A stretch of DNA of 64,000 nt from Sphingobacterium sp. UGAL515B_05. Lineage in GTDB: Bacteria > Bacteroidota > Bacteroidia > Sphingobacteriales > Sphingobacteriaceae. Shown here piece by piece: positions 1 through 10,300 of the stretch. Made by a program: the position numbers and the translations under genes. The notes beneath the pieces were generated by a model. The model did no database searches. It had not been told where the DNA came from and saw only the letters and a program-made list of their open reading frames with translations. The stretch lies in assembly GCF_033097525.1 (NCBI RefSeq), contig NZ_CP109907.1:620001-684000 (forward strand), in the 5' to 3' direction. Numbering within the stretch: position 1 is the first letter of the stretch; each line of letters starts with the position of its first letter.

Positions 1-1752
1 ATGCACAGAACACACACTTGTGGAGAATTAACACTAGCTGACTTAGGGAAAACGGTTACCCTAAGTGGATGGGTTCAAAAATCGCGCGATTTGGGCGGTA
101 TGACTTTCATCGATGTTAGAGACCGATATGGTATCACACAATTAACGTTCAATGCAGATGATGATGCTTCCTTGCGCGCAAGTGCCCGTGAACTCGGAAG
201 AGAATATGTCATCAAGGTAACCGGAGAAGTTATCGAACGCTCTAATAAAAATGCTAAAATCTCCACTGGAGACATTGAAATCAAGGTTTCAAATCTTGAA
301 ATATTAAATGCCGCTAAATTACCACCTTTTACAATAGAAGATGAAACAGATGGTGGTGATGACATCAGAATGAAGTTCAGATACCTGGATTTGCGTCGTA
401 ACCCCGTACGTGAAAACCTTATTTTACGCCATAAGACCTCACAAGAGGTACGCCGTTATCTTGACTCTCAAAACTTCCTGGAAGTAGAAACCCCCTATCT
501 GATTAAATCAACTCCAGAAGGAGCACGCGACTTTGTCGTACCTTCCCGTATGAATCCTGGAGAATTTTATGCGTTACCACAATCCCCACAAACCTTCAAA
601 CAATTATTGATGGTTTCAGGATTTGATCGCTATTTTCAAATTGTAAAATGTTTTCGTGATGAAGATCTGCGTGCAGACCGTCAACCAGAGTTCACGCAAA
701 TAGACTGTGAAATGTCTTTTGTAGAACAGGAAGATGTGTTAAATATCTTTGAAGGACTTGCAAAACATATCTTCAAAACAATCAAAGGTATCGACTTAGG
801 TACTGTTCCGCGTATGACTTACGCAGATGCAATGCGCCTTTACGGATCAGACAAACCAGATATCCGTTTCGGAATGCAGTTTGTTGAACTAAACGAGGTT
901 GCCAAAGGAAAAGGTTTCCCTGTATTTGATGCAGCAGAGTTAGTGGTTGGTATCAATGCGGAAAATTGTGCACATTATACCAGAAAACAACTGGATGCAT
1001 TGACCGATTTTATCAAACGTCCACAGATTGGTGCAACGGGCTTGGTATATGCGCGCGTGAATGAAGACGGTTCAGTGAAGTCGTCCGTTGATAAATTTTT
1101 CACGCCAGAACAACTGTTGGCCATAGCAGAAGCGTTCCACGCGAAACCTGGCGACTTATTGTTAATTATGGCTGGTGGAACAGACAAAGTTCGCAAACAA
1201 CTCAATGAATTACGCCTTGAAGTTGCGTCTCAACTTGGTTTCCGCAACAAAGAAACCTTTGCTCCACTATGGGTCGTTGATTTCCCACTATTGGAATGGG
1301 ACGAAGAAAGTGGCCGTTTCCATGCAATGCACCACCCATTCACTTCACCAAAACCGGAAGATATTCCACTTTTAGATACCAATCCCGGAGAAGTAAGGGC
1401 AAATGCCTATGACTTTGTTTTAAACGGTGTAGAAGTAGGTGGTGGATCAATCCGTATCCATGACAGAGAGCTTCAATCACTCATGTTCAAACATTTAGGA
1501 TTCAGTCCCGAAGAAGCAAAAAAACAATTTGGATTCCTGATGGAGGCCTTTACCTTCGGAGCTCCCCCACATGGCGGATTGGCTTTTGGTTTTGACCGAC
1601 TCGTATCCTTACTGGCAGGTTTAGATTCTATCCGCGACGTCATTGCCTTCCCAAAAAACAACTCGGGAAGAGATGTTATGATTGATGCACCGTCAACCAT
1701 TCACCAGGAGCAACTGGACGAGCTAAGCTTAAATATTGCGATAAAAGCATAA
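1..1752 (+). CDS. aspS: Aspartate-tRNA ligase
   Basis: Class II aminoacyl-tRNA synthetase that charges tRNA-Asp in the cytoplasm. The 583-residue length is normal for the bacterial type. The N-terminal OB-fold anticodon-binding domain (about 1-110) begins [10 protein letters not shown] and contains the [11 protein letters not shown] segment. The catalytic core carries motif 2 around [14 protein letters not shown] (about 217-230), the bacterial GAD insertion in the middle, and motif 3 [15 protein letters not shown] near residue 530. The ATG is the first base of the window, so promoter and upstream neighbours are not visible. The start matches the usual N-terminus of the family. A strong intrinsic terminator follows about 45 bases after the stop, so it probably ends its transcript here. 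Identification is secure. Whether the charging is strictly tRNA-Asp-specific cannot be judged from the sequence. Confidence 0.97.
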   Translation: MHRTHTCGELTLADLGKTVTLSGWVQKSRDLGGMTFIDVRDRYGITQLTFNADDDASLRASARELGREYVIKVTGEVIERSNKNAKISTGDIEIKVSNLEILNAAKLPPFTIEDETDGGDDIRMKFRYLDLRRNPVRENLILRHKTSQEVRRYLDSQNFLEVETPYLIKSTPEGARDFVVPSRMNPGEFYALPQSPQTFKQLLMVSGFDRYFQIVKCFRDEDLRADRQPEFTQIDCEMSFVEQEDVLNIFEGLAKHIFKTIKGIDLGTVPRMTYADAMRLYGSDKPDIRFGMQFVELNEVAKGKGFPVFDAAELVVGINAENCAHYTRKQLDALTDFIKRPQIGATGLVYARVNEDGSVKSSVDKFFTPEQLLAIAEAFHAKPGDLLLIMAGGTDKVRKQLNELRLEVASQLGFRNKETFAPLWVVDFPLLEWDEESGRFHAMHHPFTSPKPEDIPLLDTNPGEVRANAYDFVLNGVEVGGGSIRIHDRELQSLMFKHLGFSPEEAKKQFGFLMEAFTFGAPPHGGLAFGFDRLVSLLAGLDSIRDVIAFPKNNSGRDVMIDAPSTIHQEQLDELSLNIAIKA

Positions 1753-1798
1753 ATTATTTAACTCGATTTTCGAGAAACAATTTATTAACAGTATATTT

Positions 1799-1828
1799 AA
1801 AAGTTGGTAATTTTTACCAACTTTTTTT
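1799..1828 (+). terminator. Intrinsic terminator after aspS
   Basis: A 12-bp inverted repeat (AAAAGTTGGTAA / TTACCAACTTTT) with a 3-base loop is followed by more T residues. It lies 47 bases after the aspS stop codon and 21 bases before the next ATG, so it separates aspS from the lutB-like gene. Confidence 0.85.
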
Positions 1829-1848
1829 GTGAAAAATTAGCAGATTAG

Positions 1849-3237
1849 ATGGCAGAGAGTACCGCTAATACGTTTATTAAGGAAAGTGCGCAAAAAGCAT
1901 TTGACACCAAACACCGCGATATTATCAATTACAATATCGACAAATACAGCACGGCTTTCGAAAAAGGCAAGAGCAAATTTGCGGACCTTGAAAATAGCAA
2001 GATAAAAGCGAACCTGATCAAATGGAAAGTCATGGAAAATCTCGATCGCTATTTGTTGCAATTTGAAGCAAACTTCACGGCTCGAGGCGGAAAAGTAATC
2101 TGGGCGAATGATGCTACGGAAGCCTTGGACGAAATCTATTCGATCATTGCGCGTAAAAAAGCAAAATCTGTCGTAAAGTCAAAATCAATGGCGACAGAAG
2201 AAATCGAGCTTAATCATTTTCTGGCCTCCAAAAATATTGAAGCCATAGAAACTGATCTTGGCGAGTATATCATTCAGCTGCTGGATCAAAAACCTTATCA
2301 TTTTGTTACGCCGGCCATGCATTTGAGCCTGGACGATATTGCCAAGCTTTTTCACGAGAAATTTGACACACCGCTAGATGCATCTGCGGAGCAACTGACA
2401 ATGAAGGCCCGTGAATTACTTCGAGATCGCTACCTATCGGCAGAAATTGGGATTACCGGAGCCAATTTCTTAATTGCCGAAACCGGAAGTATAGCAATTA
2501 CTGAAAATGAAGGAAACGCCCGATTGACATCGACCTTCCCCAAAACACATATTGCCGTCGTTGGAATAGAAAAAATCATTCCCAATGTACAAGATTTAGA
2601 AGTCTTTTGGCCACTCCTATCCACACATGGCACGGGCCAAAATCTAACGGTATACAATACACTACTCACTGGGCCGAAACAGCCTTATGAATCAGATGGT
2701 CCAGAAGAAATGTATGTCGTACTGCTTGACAATGGCCGCAGCAAGCTCTTAGCGCAAAAAGAACAACGTCAGGGTTTGTACTGCATCCGTTGTGGCGCCT
2801 GTCTGAATGTATGTCCAATCTATCAGAACATCGGTGGACATACCTATGAAACGACTTATCAGGGCCCAATTGGATCACTCATATCGCCACATTTGAATGG
2901 CATGAAGGAATTTAAACACCTAAGCTACGCTTCCACACTCTGTGGAAAATGTACTGAGGTCTGCCCCGTTGGTATTGACATACAGCGCATGCTTCTCGTC
3001 AACAGAAAAGATTCAGTCGATCAGGGTCTGGCAACAAAAACGGAACAGAAAGTATGGCAGTGGTTCACCTATGGGATAATGCGAAGAAAACTAATCGATT
3101 TTTTTGGTGGGAAATTCAAAAATTTCTTTCTCAAAAAACTCTTTCACAAAACCTGGGGAGATCAACGGGAGCTACCCAAATTGGCAGACAAATCTTTCTC
3201 TAAACAATGGAAAGAACATCAAAAAAATAAAGAATAA
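1849..3237 (+). CDS. LutB-like lactate utilisation iron-sulfur protein
   Basis: Predicted cytoplasmic iron-sulfur protein of the LutB/YkgF family, part of the LutABC-type complex that oxidises L-lactate to pyruvate. The N-terminal two thirds form the LUD domain (about 60-290, with NFLIAETGSIAITENEGNARL near 205-225). Two ferredoxin-type 4Fe-4S cysteine motifs follow: CIRCGACLNVCP near 308 and CGKCTEVCPVGI near 364. The 462-residue length matches the family. The usual partners LutA (Cys-rich) and LutC are not adjacent: upstream is aspS and downstream, after a terminator, only an acyltransferase remnant. The gene therefore stands alone in this window, and partners, if any, must be elsewhere or upstream of the window. 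The family is certain. The exact substrate is inferred from family membership. Confidence 0.88.
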   Translation: MAESTANTFIKESAQKAFDTKHRDIINYNIDKYSTAFEKGKSKFADLENSKIKANLIKWKVMENLDRYLLQFEANFTARGGKVIWANDATEALDEIYSIIARKKAKSVVKSKSMATEEIELNHFLASKNIEAIETDLGEYIIQLLDQKPYHFVTPAMHLSLDDIAKLFHEKFDTPLDASAEQLTMKARELLRDRYLSAEIGITGANFLIAETGSIAITENEGNARLTSTFPKTHIAVVGIEKIIPNVQDLEVFWPLLSTHGTGQNLTVYNTLLTGPKQPYESDGPEEMYVVLLDNGRSKLLAQKEQRQGLYCIRCGACLNVCPIYQNIGGHTYETTYQGPIGSLISPHLNGMKEFKHLSYASTLCGKCTEVCPVGIDIQRMLLVNRKDSVDQGLATKTEQKVWQWFTYGIMRRKLIDFFGGKFKNFFLKKLFHKTWGDQRELPKLADKSFSKQWKEHQKNKE

Positions 3238-3238
3238 C

Positions 3239-3279
3239 AAAAAAGTGGCATTAGACGATCAAACGAATGCCACTTTTTT
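3239..3279 (+). terminator. Intrinsic terminator after lutB-like gene
   Basis: A perfect 14-bp inverted repeat, AAAAAAGTGGCATT and its complement, with a 13-base loop, ending in a T run. It starts right after the stop codon at 3237. Confidence 0.88.
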
Positions 3280-3285
3280 GGCTTC

Positions 3286-3627
3286 TTGACGACCCAAAAC
3301 TACTATCCAGGAAATTACGCCAATCTCGAGGTTATCTGGTATTTCTGTAATATCAACGTAGCGTTCATGACCATCGCTATTTTTCTTGTCGTTCAAAAGC
3401 TGAAGATACCCGAATCTAAATGGATAAAACGCCTTTCATCAGCCACGTTTGGTATTTACTTAGCGCATTTTATCCTTGTTCAAGCACTGACAGACATCTT
3501 CTTGCCTATTCCTCATCTTCCAGCCACATTGAAAATTTTCTCCATAGCGATTTTAGGTTTTAGCTTAAGTTTTCTGATCACCAAACTGATGGATAGTAAT
3601 TCAATAACAAGAAGGTTTATCAAATAA
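3286..3627 (+). pseudogene. C-terminal remnant of an acyltransferase 3 family membrane protein
   Basis: A 113-codon open stretch that opens with TTG directly behind a terminator. It reads like the last third of an acyltransferase-3 (OafA-type) integral membrane O-acyltransferase. Three hydrophobic segments are visible (about 19-37, 52-72 and 83-103), with the family-typical FGIYLAHFILV helix in the middle. Complete members have 330-400 residues and about ten membrane segments with catalytic histidines near the N-terminus; all of that is missing. There is no plausible ribosome-binding site or ATG. The likely reading is a deletion remnant fused to the 3' side of the lutB terminator. A short functional membrane protein cannot be ruled out but is less likely. 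Confidence 0.65.
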
Positions 3628-3740
3628 GCGCATTCTGATGGAAATATCGAATCATTTTGCAGTCGTGTAACTTTTGAGCCAGACAAAACACGTCGAACAA
3701 ATCATGAGCTTAGGTATTAAGCATGAGCTTACATAATAAG

Positions 3741-3767
3741 AAAGAGGGAACCAATGGTTCCCTCCTC
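3741..3767 (-). terminator. Intrinsic terminator for the LTxxQ protein gene
   Basis: Inverted repeat GAGGGAACC / GGTTCCCTC with a 3-base loop, 49 bases beyond the stop of the minus-strand gene at 3816. The T tract on the minus strand is short, so termination may be moderate. Confidence 0.6.
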
Positions 3768-3815
3768 TACTAACACTCACCAATATTTAATATGAAAACT
3801 ATCCTTGTTTAATGT

Positions 3816-4322
3816 TTATGATGCTTTTACGTCTGCATCATTTGTTTTAGTTACTTCACCTTTTTTAAAGTCTTTTCTTTTTAGCTGTCTGTCTTTCTTC
3901 CAATGTTCTTTGTGCATTTTGCGATTTTCAGCGTAGGAATCCTTTAACGTTTTTTGTTGCTCTGGCGTTAACATTCCCATCATTTTTTCATGTTCTGCCA
4001 CGCGTTGCTTTTTCATTTTTGCGCGATGTTCCTGACGTTCAGCAGCCATTTTTTGATGGTCTTTTGCTTGCTTCAAATTAAAGGCATAGATATCTTTACG
4101 CTGTTTATCTGTAAATTTTAATTTTTGATCCATGCGATCAGTTTTCATCTTAGCGACTTCCTCTGGCGTTTTATTTTTAAAACCATCGTGCATTCTTCCC
4201 ATTTTATGTTTATGCACGGAAGTTTGCATTTCTTTCATTTCTGGTTTAACATCTTTTTTTTCTTGAGCGAAACCGGCTAACATCAATCCAGATAAGGCCA
4301 AACTTAACATCAACTTTTTCAT
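3816..4322 (-). CDS. Periplasmic LTxxQ-motif (Spy/CpxP-like) protein
   Basis: A small exported, very basic and methionine/lysine-rich helical protein of 168 residues. MKKLMLSLALSGLMLAGFAQ is a clear signal peptide with cleavage after GFA. The mature part has two LTxxQ-like motifs (FTDKQRKDI near 68 and LTPEQQKTL near 117) in a Lys/His/Met-rich helical background. This is typical of the Spy/CpxP-like envelope proteins common in Bacteroidota. Spy homologues act as ATP-independent chaperones or stress sensors in the periplasm, and that role is only inferred here. The ATG at 4322 is preferred over an in-frame upstream one at 4352, because the longer version would put charged residues before the signal peptide. 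It is convergent with the acyltransferase remnant, and tonB lies upstream on the same strand. Confidence 0.75.
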   Translation of the reverse strand: MKKLMLSLALSGLMLAGFAQEKKDVKPEMKEMQTSVHKHKMGRMHDGFKNKTPEEVAKMKTDRMDQKLKFTDKQRKDIYAFNLKQAKDHQKMAAERQEHRAKMKKQRVAEHEKMMGMLTPEQQKTLKDSYAENRKMHKEHWKKDRQLKRKDFKKGEVTKTNDADVKAS

Positions 4323-4452
4323 GTCTTTATTTTTTATAAAACCAACAATCATTCTTTTTAATAAGTACTCTTTTTCAACTTATTTATCAGTAAGAGTCCT
4401 CTTGACTGCCGAAAGTTTAATTGATGATCTGTTAAATAAAGTTAAGAAGCAC

Positions 4453-5361
4453 TTATTGAGACACAGCACTTAAACGGATCGGTAAAGTATACGCTACACG
4501 CACTTTAAGTCCATTTTGTACCCCTGGTTTCCATTTTTTCGCTTTCTTCAATAAGTTTATAGCAGCATCTCCTGTACCAAATTTCATATCACGTTTGACA
4601 GCAATATCTGTTAGTGATCCATCTTTTTCAACGACAAAAGAAACCTCTATAACACCAGACACCCCTTGATCCAAAGCCTGCTGTGGAAAGTTATAATTCT
4701 CTGCAATCCATTTCATAAAGGCTGGCAGTCCCCCTACCGGCGTTGGCATAATTTCTACCGATGTAAATGTATCGTTTGAAGTCTCATCAGTTCCACCTCC
4801 AGATATCGAACCAACCCTGGCGCCGGTAATATCACCATCTCTTTTCGAAGAACCAAATTCACCGCGCGCAATATACGTTCCTGATGGACTTGCTTTCAAT
4901 GTGATCCTTGAAGTCATTGTATTGGGATTTTTCAACTCATCCTGACTCACAAGTTCTTCCGTAACTTGATTTGCTTTGGCCACTTTAATATCAGGCATTC
5001 TAACCAGATCAAATTTGGATACATCTTGGGCAACCTGCTGCGGAGCTTTCTCCTGCATCATGACCGGTTCTTCAGGAACCTCTTCTTTCTCCTCTACCTT
5101 CTTTTGAATTTCTTCCAGCATGTCGGGCCCAATATCTTGTACTGTATAAATCACGGCCGGAACAGTTTGCTTAAAATATTTATTATATGCATAGGATCCT
5201 GAGATCAACAAAACGGCAAAAGAAACAACAATTCCTAAACCGACATTTGTTGCTTTATCAGAGAGATTTCGTAACTCGTAAGCACCATACATTTTGTTAC
5301 GACCAGCAAAAATAACGTCCAGCCATTCTTTGCGGTAGATATTCAATTTAGAGTTCATCAT
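4453..5361 (-). CDS. tonB: Energy transducer TonB
   Basis: Inner-membrane anchored protein that passes proton-motive-force energy from ExbB/ExbD to outer-membrane TonB-dependent receptors such as the two SusC proteins in this window. The N-terminus carries the Bacteroidota signature DVIFAGRNKMYGAYELR (about 14-30). One transmembrane helix follows (about 40-60), then a Glu/Pro-rich periplasmic spanning region (about 80-110), and a TonB_C domain from about 215 to the end (YNFPQQALDQGVSGVIEVSF ... WKPG). Length 302 is normal. Two consecutive ATG codons are at the start. No exbB or exbD is adjacent, so the rest of the complex is encoded elsewhere. Which receptors it serves cannot be told. Confidence 0.9.
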   Translation of the reverse strand: MMNSKLNIYRKEWLDVIFAGRNKMYGAYELRNLSDKATNVGLGIVVSFAVLLISGSYAYNKYFKQTVPAVIYTVQDIGPDMLEEIQKKVEEKEEVPEEPVMMQEKAPQQVAQDVSKFDLVRMPDIKVAKANQVTEELVSQDELKNPNTMTSRITLKASPSGTYIARGEFGSSKRDGDITGARVGSISGGGTDETSNDTFTSVEIMPTPVGGLPAFMKWIAENYNFPQQALDQGVSGVIEVSFVVEKDGSLTDIAVKRDMKFGTGDAAINLLKKAKKWKPGVQNGLKVRVAYTLPIRLSAVSQ

Positions 5362-5433
5362 AACATTAAAGTTTAAATCTTTTCATTATGATGAGCGAAA
5401 GCCTTATATTTCACAAAAAAATTCAAAATACTT

Positions 5434-6255
5434 ATGAAGTCACTTTTTTCAGCTATTTTTCTACTTACATTGTATGCTTGTGGTAACAATCAAAATCAAT
5501 CCAAAACAGCAATCAAGCACGAAAGCAAGGAAAAGACTATTTCGCCATATTTTGGTTTTTTAAACCAACAAAAGGACTCCCTAATCGCTTTACCTATGGA
5601 CCAAGCGATGGAAGGTCCCGAAAAATACAACTATGTCATTGTGGAAAATCAGGTCAGCCCGCTTGAATTTGTGCAAAATAAAACGGACAATAAAGAGAGT
5701 AATGGAAGACAGACCGCGCAGAACTTTGCAAATAGTGAGGGCTCATTATTTAAGATTAGCGATCCAATTAAATCTGGCGAATTTGGTATGCTTGTCAATA
5801 AAGCTTTTATAGATCAATACAAAATTGAGAAGTTTACAAAAGTTCAAAAAGAAACATCAGCAGAAATTAAAGAGCAACTTGAAAAAAAATACAACAGAAA
5901 GATTAACAAAAGTACGACTGTTGCCATCCTCGGTGATGAGTCCGAGTTTAATCTTACAGTCTTTGAAAATCAACAAGACTCTGCTTTAGCTGTATTTTCC
6001 TATGCAAAAGATGAACAGCTGATCAATTTGGATTTTCCGGCTTTATACGATGATATCAGCACTTGGCGTGTTGATGATGGCGGTCAGTTTGACAACGAGG
6101 CTTTTCAGATACTGACCGTATTGCGTTCTGCGCAAGGAATTAGTTTTATCAGTATCTTTTGGGGTGCTGAGGGTTATGAACTGAACTTCTACCAGCCGAA
6201 GAAAAACTTATTTACCTCTACGGCACAGGCCTATGGGTATAGTTCCCCTTTATAA
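5434..6255 (+). CDS. Predicted lipoprotein of unknown function
   Basis: A 273-residue protein with a type II signal peptide and lipobox LYAC (cysteine 16), so it is expected to be a lipid-anchored envelope protein. The Asn/Gln/Ser/Lys-rich linker after the cysteine is typical of Bacteroidota lipoproteins. The remainder is a soluble alpha/beta-looking domain with an aromatic C-terminus (WGAEGYELNFYQPKK). I do not recognise a family. It is transcribed divergently from tonB and convergently with tsaD, so it is probably a single-gene unit ending at the hairpin at 6263-6314. Nothing in the neighbourhood suggests a role. Confidence 0.75.
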   Translation: MKSLFSAIFLLTLYACGNNQNQSKTAIKHESKEKTISPYFGFLNQQKDSLIALPMDQAMEGPEKYNYVIVENQVSPLEFVQNKTDNKESNGRQTAQNFANSEGSLFKISDPIKSGEFGMLVNKAFIDQYKIEKFTKVQKETSAEIKEQLEKKYNRKINKSTTVAILGDESEFNLTVFENQQDSALAVFSYAKDEQLINLDFPALYDDISTWRVDDGGQFDNEAFQILTVLRSAQGISFISIFWGAEGYELNFYQPKKNLFTSTAQAYGYSSPL

Positions 6256-6262
6256 AATAAAG

Positions 6263-6314
6263 AATTTTAAGTTTCCCCAGTACAAAAGGAAAGTGCCCGG
6301 GGAAACTCAAAATT
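6263..6314. terminator. Shared bidirectional hairpin between lipoprotein gene and tsaD
   Basis: Inverted repeat: AATTTT, one base, AGTTTCCCC on the left and GGGGAAACT, one base, AAAATT on the right, with a 20-base loop. It lies between the convergent stop codons at 6255 and 6325. T-rich sequence flanks it on both strands, so it can serve both genes. Confidence 0.7.
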
Positions 6315-6324
6315 CCAATAGTTG

Positions 6325-7326
6325 CTACAGGTGCATTCTAGCCATAGGAGCAACGTCCTGACCGACAAAATCTTTCTTTAGAAATTTATGATAGCCCGCA
6401 ATGGCAATCATCGCTGCATTATCCGTACAGTATTCAAATTTTGGGATGAAGACCCGCCATTTGTATTTCTCCCCCATTTCAATTAAGCTCTTTCTCAGGC
6501 CAGAATTAGCCGAAACGCCGCCTGCAATGGCAATATCCTTTACCCCTGTTTCCTTTGCCGCTTTCTTTAATTTATTCAGCAGGATCGATACAATACGCGA
6601 TTGCACGCTAGCACATAAGTCGGCCATATTGTGGGTCAGAAAATCCGGGTTCTGCTTCAATTGATCTTGGACCAAATATAATATCGCGGTTTTCAATCCT
6701 GAAAAACTGAAATTTAAGCCAGGGATCTGCGGCTCAGGAAGCCGATAGGCAGCCGGGTTACCTTCTTTTGCAAATTTATCGATGAGCGGTCCACCGGGAT
6801 AAGGAAGATTCAGGATTTTAGCTGTTTTATCAAAAGCCTCTCCTGCCGCGTCATCCAATGTTTCTCCCAAAAGTTCCATTTCAAAATAATCTTTCACCAA
6901 CACAATTTGCGTATGACCACCCGAAACAGTAAGACATAAAAACGGAAAACTAGGCTTCGGATCCTCAATAAAATGAGCCAGGATATGCGCCTGCATATGG
7001 TTTATATCAATTAAAGGGATATTCTGTGCAAGTGCAAATGATTTAGCAAAAGAGGTTCCCACCAAAAGTGCACCTAATAATCCAGGTCCACGCGTAAAAC
7101 TCACTGCATCTATTTGATTTTTGCTTACTTTTGCTTGGCGAATGGCTTCTTCCACTGTTGGGATAATATTTTGTTGATGAGCACGTGAAGCGAGCTCGGG
7201 AATCACGCCACCATATTTTGCGTGGATTGCCTGAGTTGCAATAACATTTGAATGAATTTCACCGTTAATACAGATAGAAGCGGAGGTTTCATCACAAGAG
7301 GATTCAATCCCTAAAATAATAGCCAT
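6325..7326 (-). CDS. tsaD: tRNA N6-adenosine threonylcarbamoyltransferase TsaD
   Basis: Kae1/TsaD family enzyme that transfers the threonylcarbamoyl group from TC-AMP to A37 of ANN-decoding tRNAs, acting with TsaB and TsaE. The 333-residue length is typical. Visible ASKHA-fold signatures are GIESSCDETS at the N-terminus, the metal-binding histidines of INHMQAHILAH (about 108-118), LTVSGGHTQIVLV (about 131-143), PGGP near 175, IAGGVSANSGLRK (about 264-276), and the C-terminal FCTDNAAMIA-type segment. TsaB and TsaE genes are not nearby. It is divergent from the tamB-like gene with only about 50 bases between starts. Confidence 0.96.
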   Translation of the reverse strand: MAIILGIESSCDETSASICINGEIHSNVIATQAIHAKYGGVIPELASRAHQQNIIPTVEEAIRQAKVSKNQIDAVSFTRGPGLLGALLVGTSFAKSFALAQNIPLIDINHMQAHILAHFIEDPKPSFPFLCLTVSGGHTQIVLVKDYFEMELLGETLDDAAGEAFDKTAKILNLPYPGGPLIDKFAKEGNPAAYRLPEPQIPGLNFSFSGLKTAILYLVQDQLKQNPDFLTHNMADLCASVQSRIVSILLNKLKKAAKETGVKDIAIAGGVSANSGLRKSLIEMGEKYKWRVFIPKFEYCTDNAAMIAIAGYHKFLKKDFVGQDVAPMARMHL

Positions 7327-7378
7327 AGCTTGAGGTAGTAAATTTTAATACAAAAGTATCAAAAAAATAATTAAAATA

Positions 7379-10300
7379 GTGTCAATAGTCCTAGGTAGTA
7401 TATTCATTATACTGCTTGCATTGACGTTATCCCTACAGTTGAAACCGGTACAAAATTATGTTGCCCAAAAAGCTGTCGACTATTTATCCAACGAACTAAA
7501 CACCAAAATAAGCCTCAAAAGTATCTATTTCAAACCTTTTAAATCGATTGTAGTAGAAGATTTTCAACTCTATAGTCCAGAGGGAAAAGAAATATTAAAA
7601 TCAGGAAGGTTAGAAGCCAACGTCAACCTTTCTCAGTTCATTGAACTGAACAAGATTGTGATCAACAAACTGACCATTGAGGATACCCAAGCGACTTTTG
7701 AGCAATTTCAGGACAGCTCAAACATCTCATTTTTCATTCGTTATTTTAACCCACCTAAGAAAGAAAAAAAGAAAAGTTCAAAAAAAATAATCTTCGATAT
7801 AAAGGAACTTGTTATTACGAACAATGCGTTTAACTATGTTAACCATAAACGTAAACATTACAACAAAGTGGTCGATTTTGGAGATTTAGGGATTTCCAAA
7901 CTTAACGCCCATTTTGATAAGATAAAAATCGATTCTAATCAGATTTCAGCAGATATTAAGACGTTTAATCTTCATGAAAAAAAAGGATTGGTTATTAAAG
8001 GCCTTCTTGCACGCACGACAATAAGCAATAAAGCTATTGAACTCAGTGACCTTATGTTGGCAACCAACCGATCTACATTCAAAAACTACATCAAACTTAG
8101 CTACAACAGCTTTGACGATTTTTCGGACTTCATCAATAAAGTCCATGTAAAACTTCGGGCGCGGGACTCCCGTATTCACTCCGAGGATATCGCTTTCTTT
8201 TCTTCGCCTATGCACCAAGTCAAATTTGACGTCAATATCAAGCGGGCAAATCTAGAAGGAACTGTATCTTCCATCAACGCATCACAGGTCGATTTAACAA
8301 TCGGAAAAAAAACGAGTTTAGCAGGCAACCTTCAGATCGTCGGTCTACCAGATATCGACAAAACTAAATTTATTGTTCCCAGTATAGCAATTTCTTCTGA
8401 GCACAAAGACTTAAATGCAGTTATTACCGATCTCGGCAATCTAAAAAATTTTAAACTCCCTGAAATTGTTCAGATCTTCGACAAATTTTCGTTCAAAGGC
8501 AGCCTAAATGGATTATACAATAAATTTAAGACAAAGGGAATTTTCACGACTGCAATCGGTAATATCGAGGCTGATGCCTTATTGGATATCCAGAAGGAAA
8601 TAAAATACGCGGGAAATTTTCAATCTAAAAAGTTCGATGTAGGTACAATAGCAAAATTAAAAGATCTGGGAGCAACAGGCTTCAATCTACAGGTTGACGG
8701 AACAGGTACCGATCCTAAGAAAATGAGCTTAAAGATAAAGGGAGATCTTAGTAATTTCAATTTCAAGAATTACAGCTATCAACATATACAAATTGAAGGA
8801 AATACAGAGAAACAGTTGATTCTTGCTTCAGGGCAAATATATGATCCTAATTTAAAACTACAGTTTACCACAGATATCGATTGGTCTGTGAAACCCAACT
8901 ATCATCTGGACGCTGATATCCAACAAGCGAATCTAAAAAAACTCAACTTCTTTCAGGGCGATTCCATCAACATTATTAACACGAAATTCCACACCAGTTT
9001 AATTGGGGACAACATCAATAATATTACCGGTGAATTTAAATCAGATAGTGTCAATTTCACTTCCTCTAAGGGTCAATTCGTCATCCGCAACATCAATTTC
9101 CTTGCCGAGGGCGATGAAAATGCACGCTCCCTAACCTTGCAGTCGGCTATCGGACACATCGATCTCAAAGGAAGAATAGACCTCAATACAATTGTTCCTT
9201 ATTTCAAAGCTTTAGCCATGCGCTACGCTCCCGCAATCGGGTTTGAAAACAACATTTTTAATCGCCAGGACTTTGACCTGAATATTAATATAACTTCTTT
9301 TAAGCCGATCGCAACATTCTTTCGAAAGGACATTGCATTAGACAGTGGAGCAACGCTCAATGCAAAATTTGAAAGTGAAAAACAAACGGCTAGTTTTAAT
9401 TTTTACGCACCCGAATTCAAATACAATGGCATTCGACTAACGCACCTGATTGTCGACCAAAATGCCAATTTGAAGAATATGGAATTGCAGACCTCCATCG
9501 ATCGCATAAATTTTACCGACAGTACCTATATTAAAAACGTCAATATTTCAAACACCTTGGCAAACGACAGTTTACAATTTAACATCAAAATGTCGGAACT
9601 TGAAGCAAGCAATAGTCTGGATCTTAATGGCGTCATACGCTTTGCCCATGCCAAACCTGCCTATATCAATTTCTATCCATCGAATATCTTAATCAACAGA
9701 GAGCGATGGCTTGTCAATAATGATGCACAATTGAAAATATCGAAAGGAAAATGGTACTTTGAAAAACTGACACTGAGCCATGACGAACAAAAAGTCCACA
9801 TCGATGGCATCCTGTCAAACGAAGTCAGTGATCAGATCAATCTCAAATTTCAGGACTTTAATCTAACATCTTTAAATGGTATTACCAAGCCGCATGGCAT
9901 CAATCTCTCCGGCAACTTAAACGGAAATATTGAAGTTAATTCTGTATTCAAAGCACCCTTTATTGTCGCTAATATAAAAACATCACCTATCCTGTATAAC
10001 AATATTCCGATCGGCTCATTAGCACTAAGTGCCAACTACGACCCCGAGAATCAACTGGTAAAACTAGACAGCAAGATAGAGGAAGGAAATAAATTAATTC
10101 AGTTACAAGGTTCCTATAACCATTTAAGTGAAAACAATAAGCTTAATCTCAAAGCTAAACTCGTAAACACAGATGTGTTTGTTTTCCAGCCATTCTTACG
10201 AAGCCTGGTATCCAATATTCAGGGCAAGGTCAATGCAGACCTCGATATCGAAGGCGATATCCTGAACCCCAAAATTACAGGTTCCGGAAAATTGGATAAT

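Noticed and set aside
3239..3285. Attachment site or insertion boundary at the acyltransferase remnant
   Set aside because: No direct repeats or integrase were found; a simple deletion explains it.
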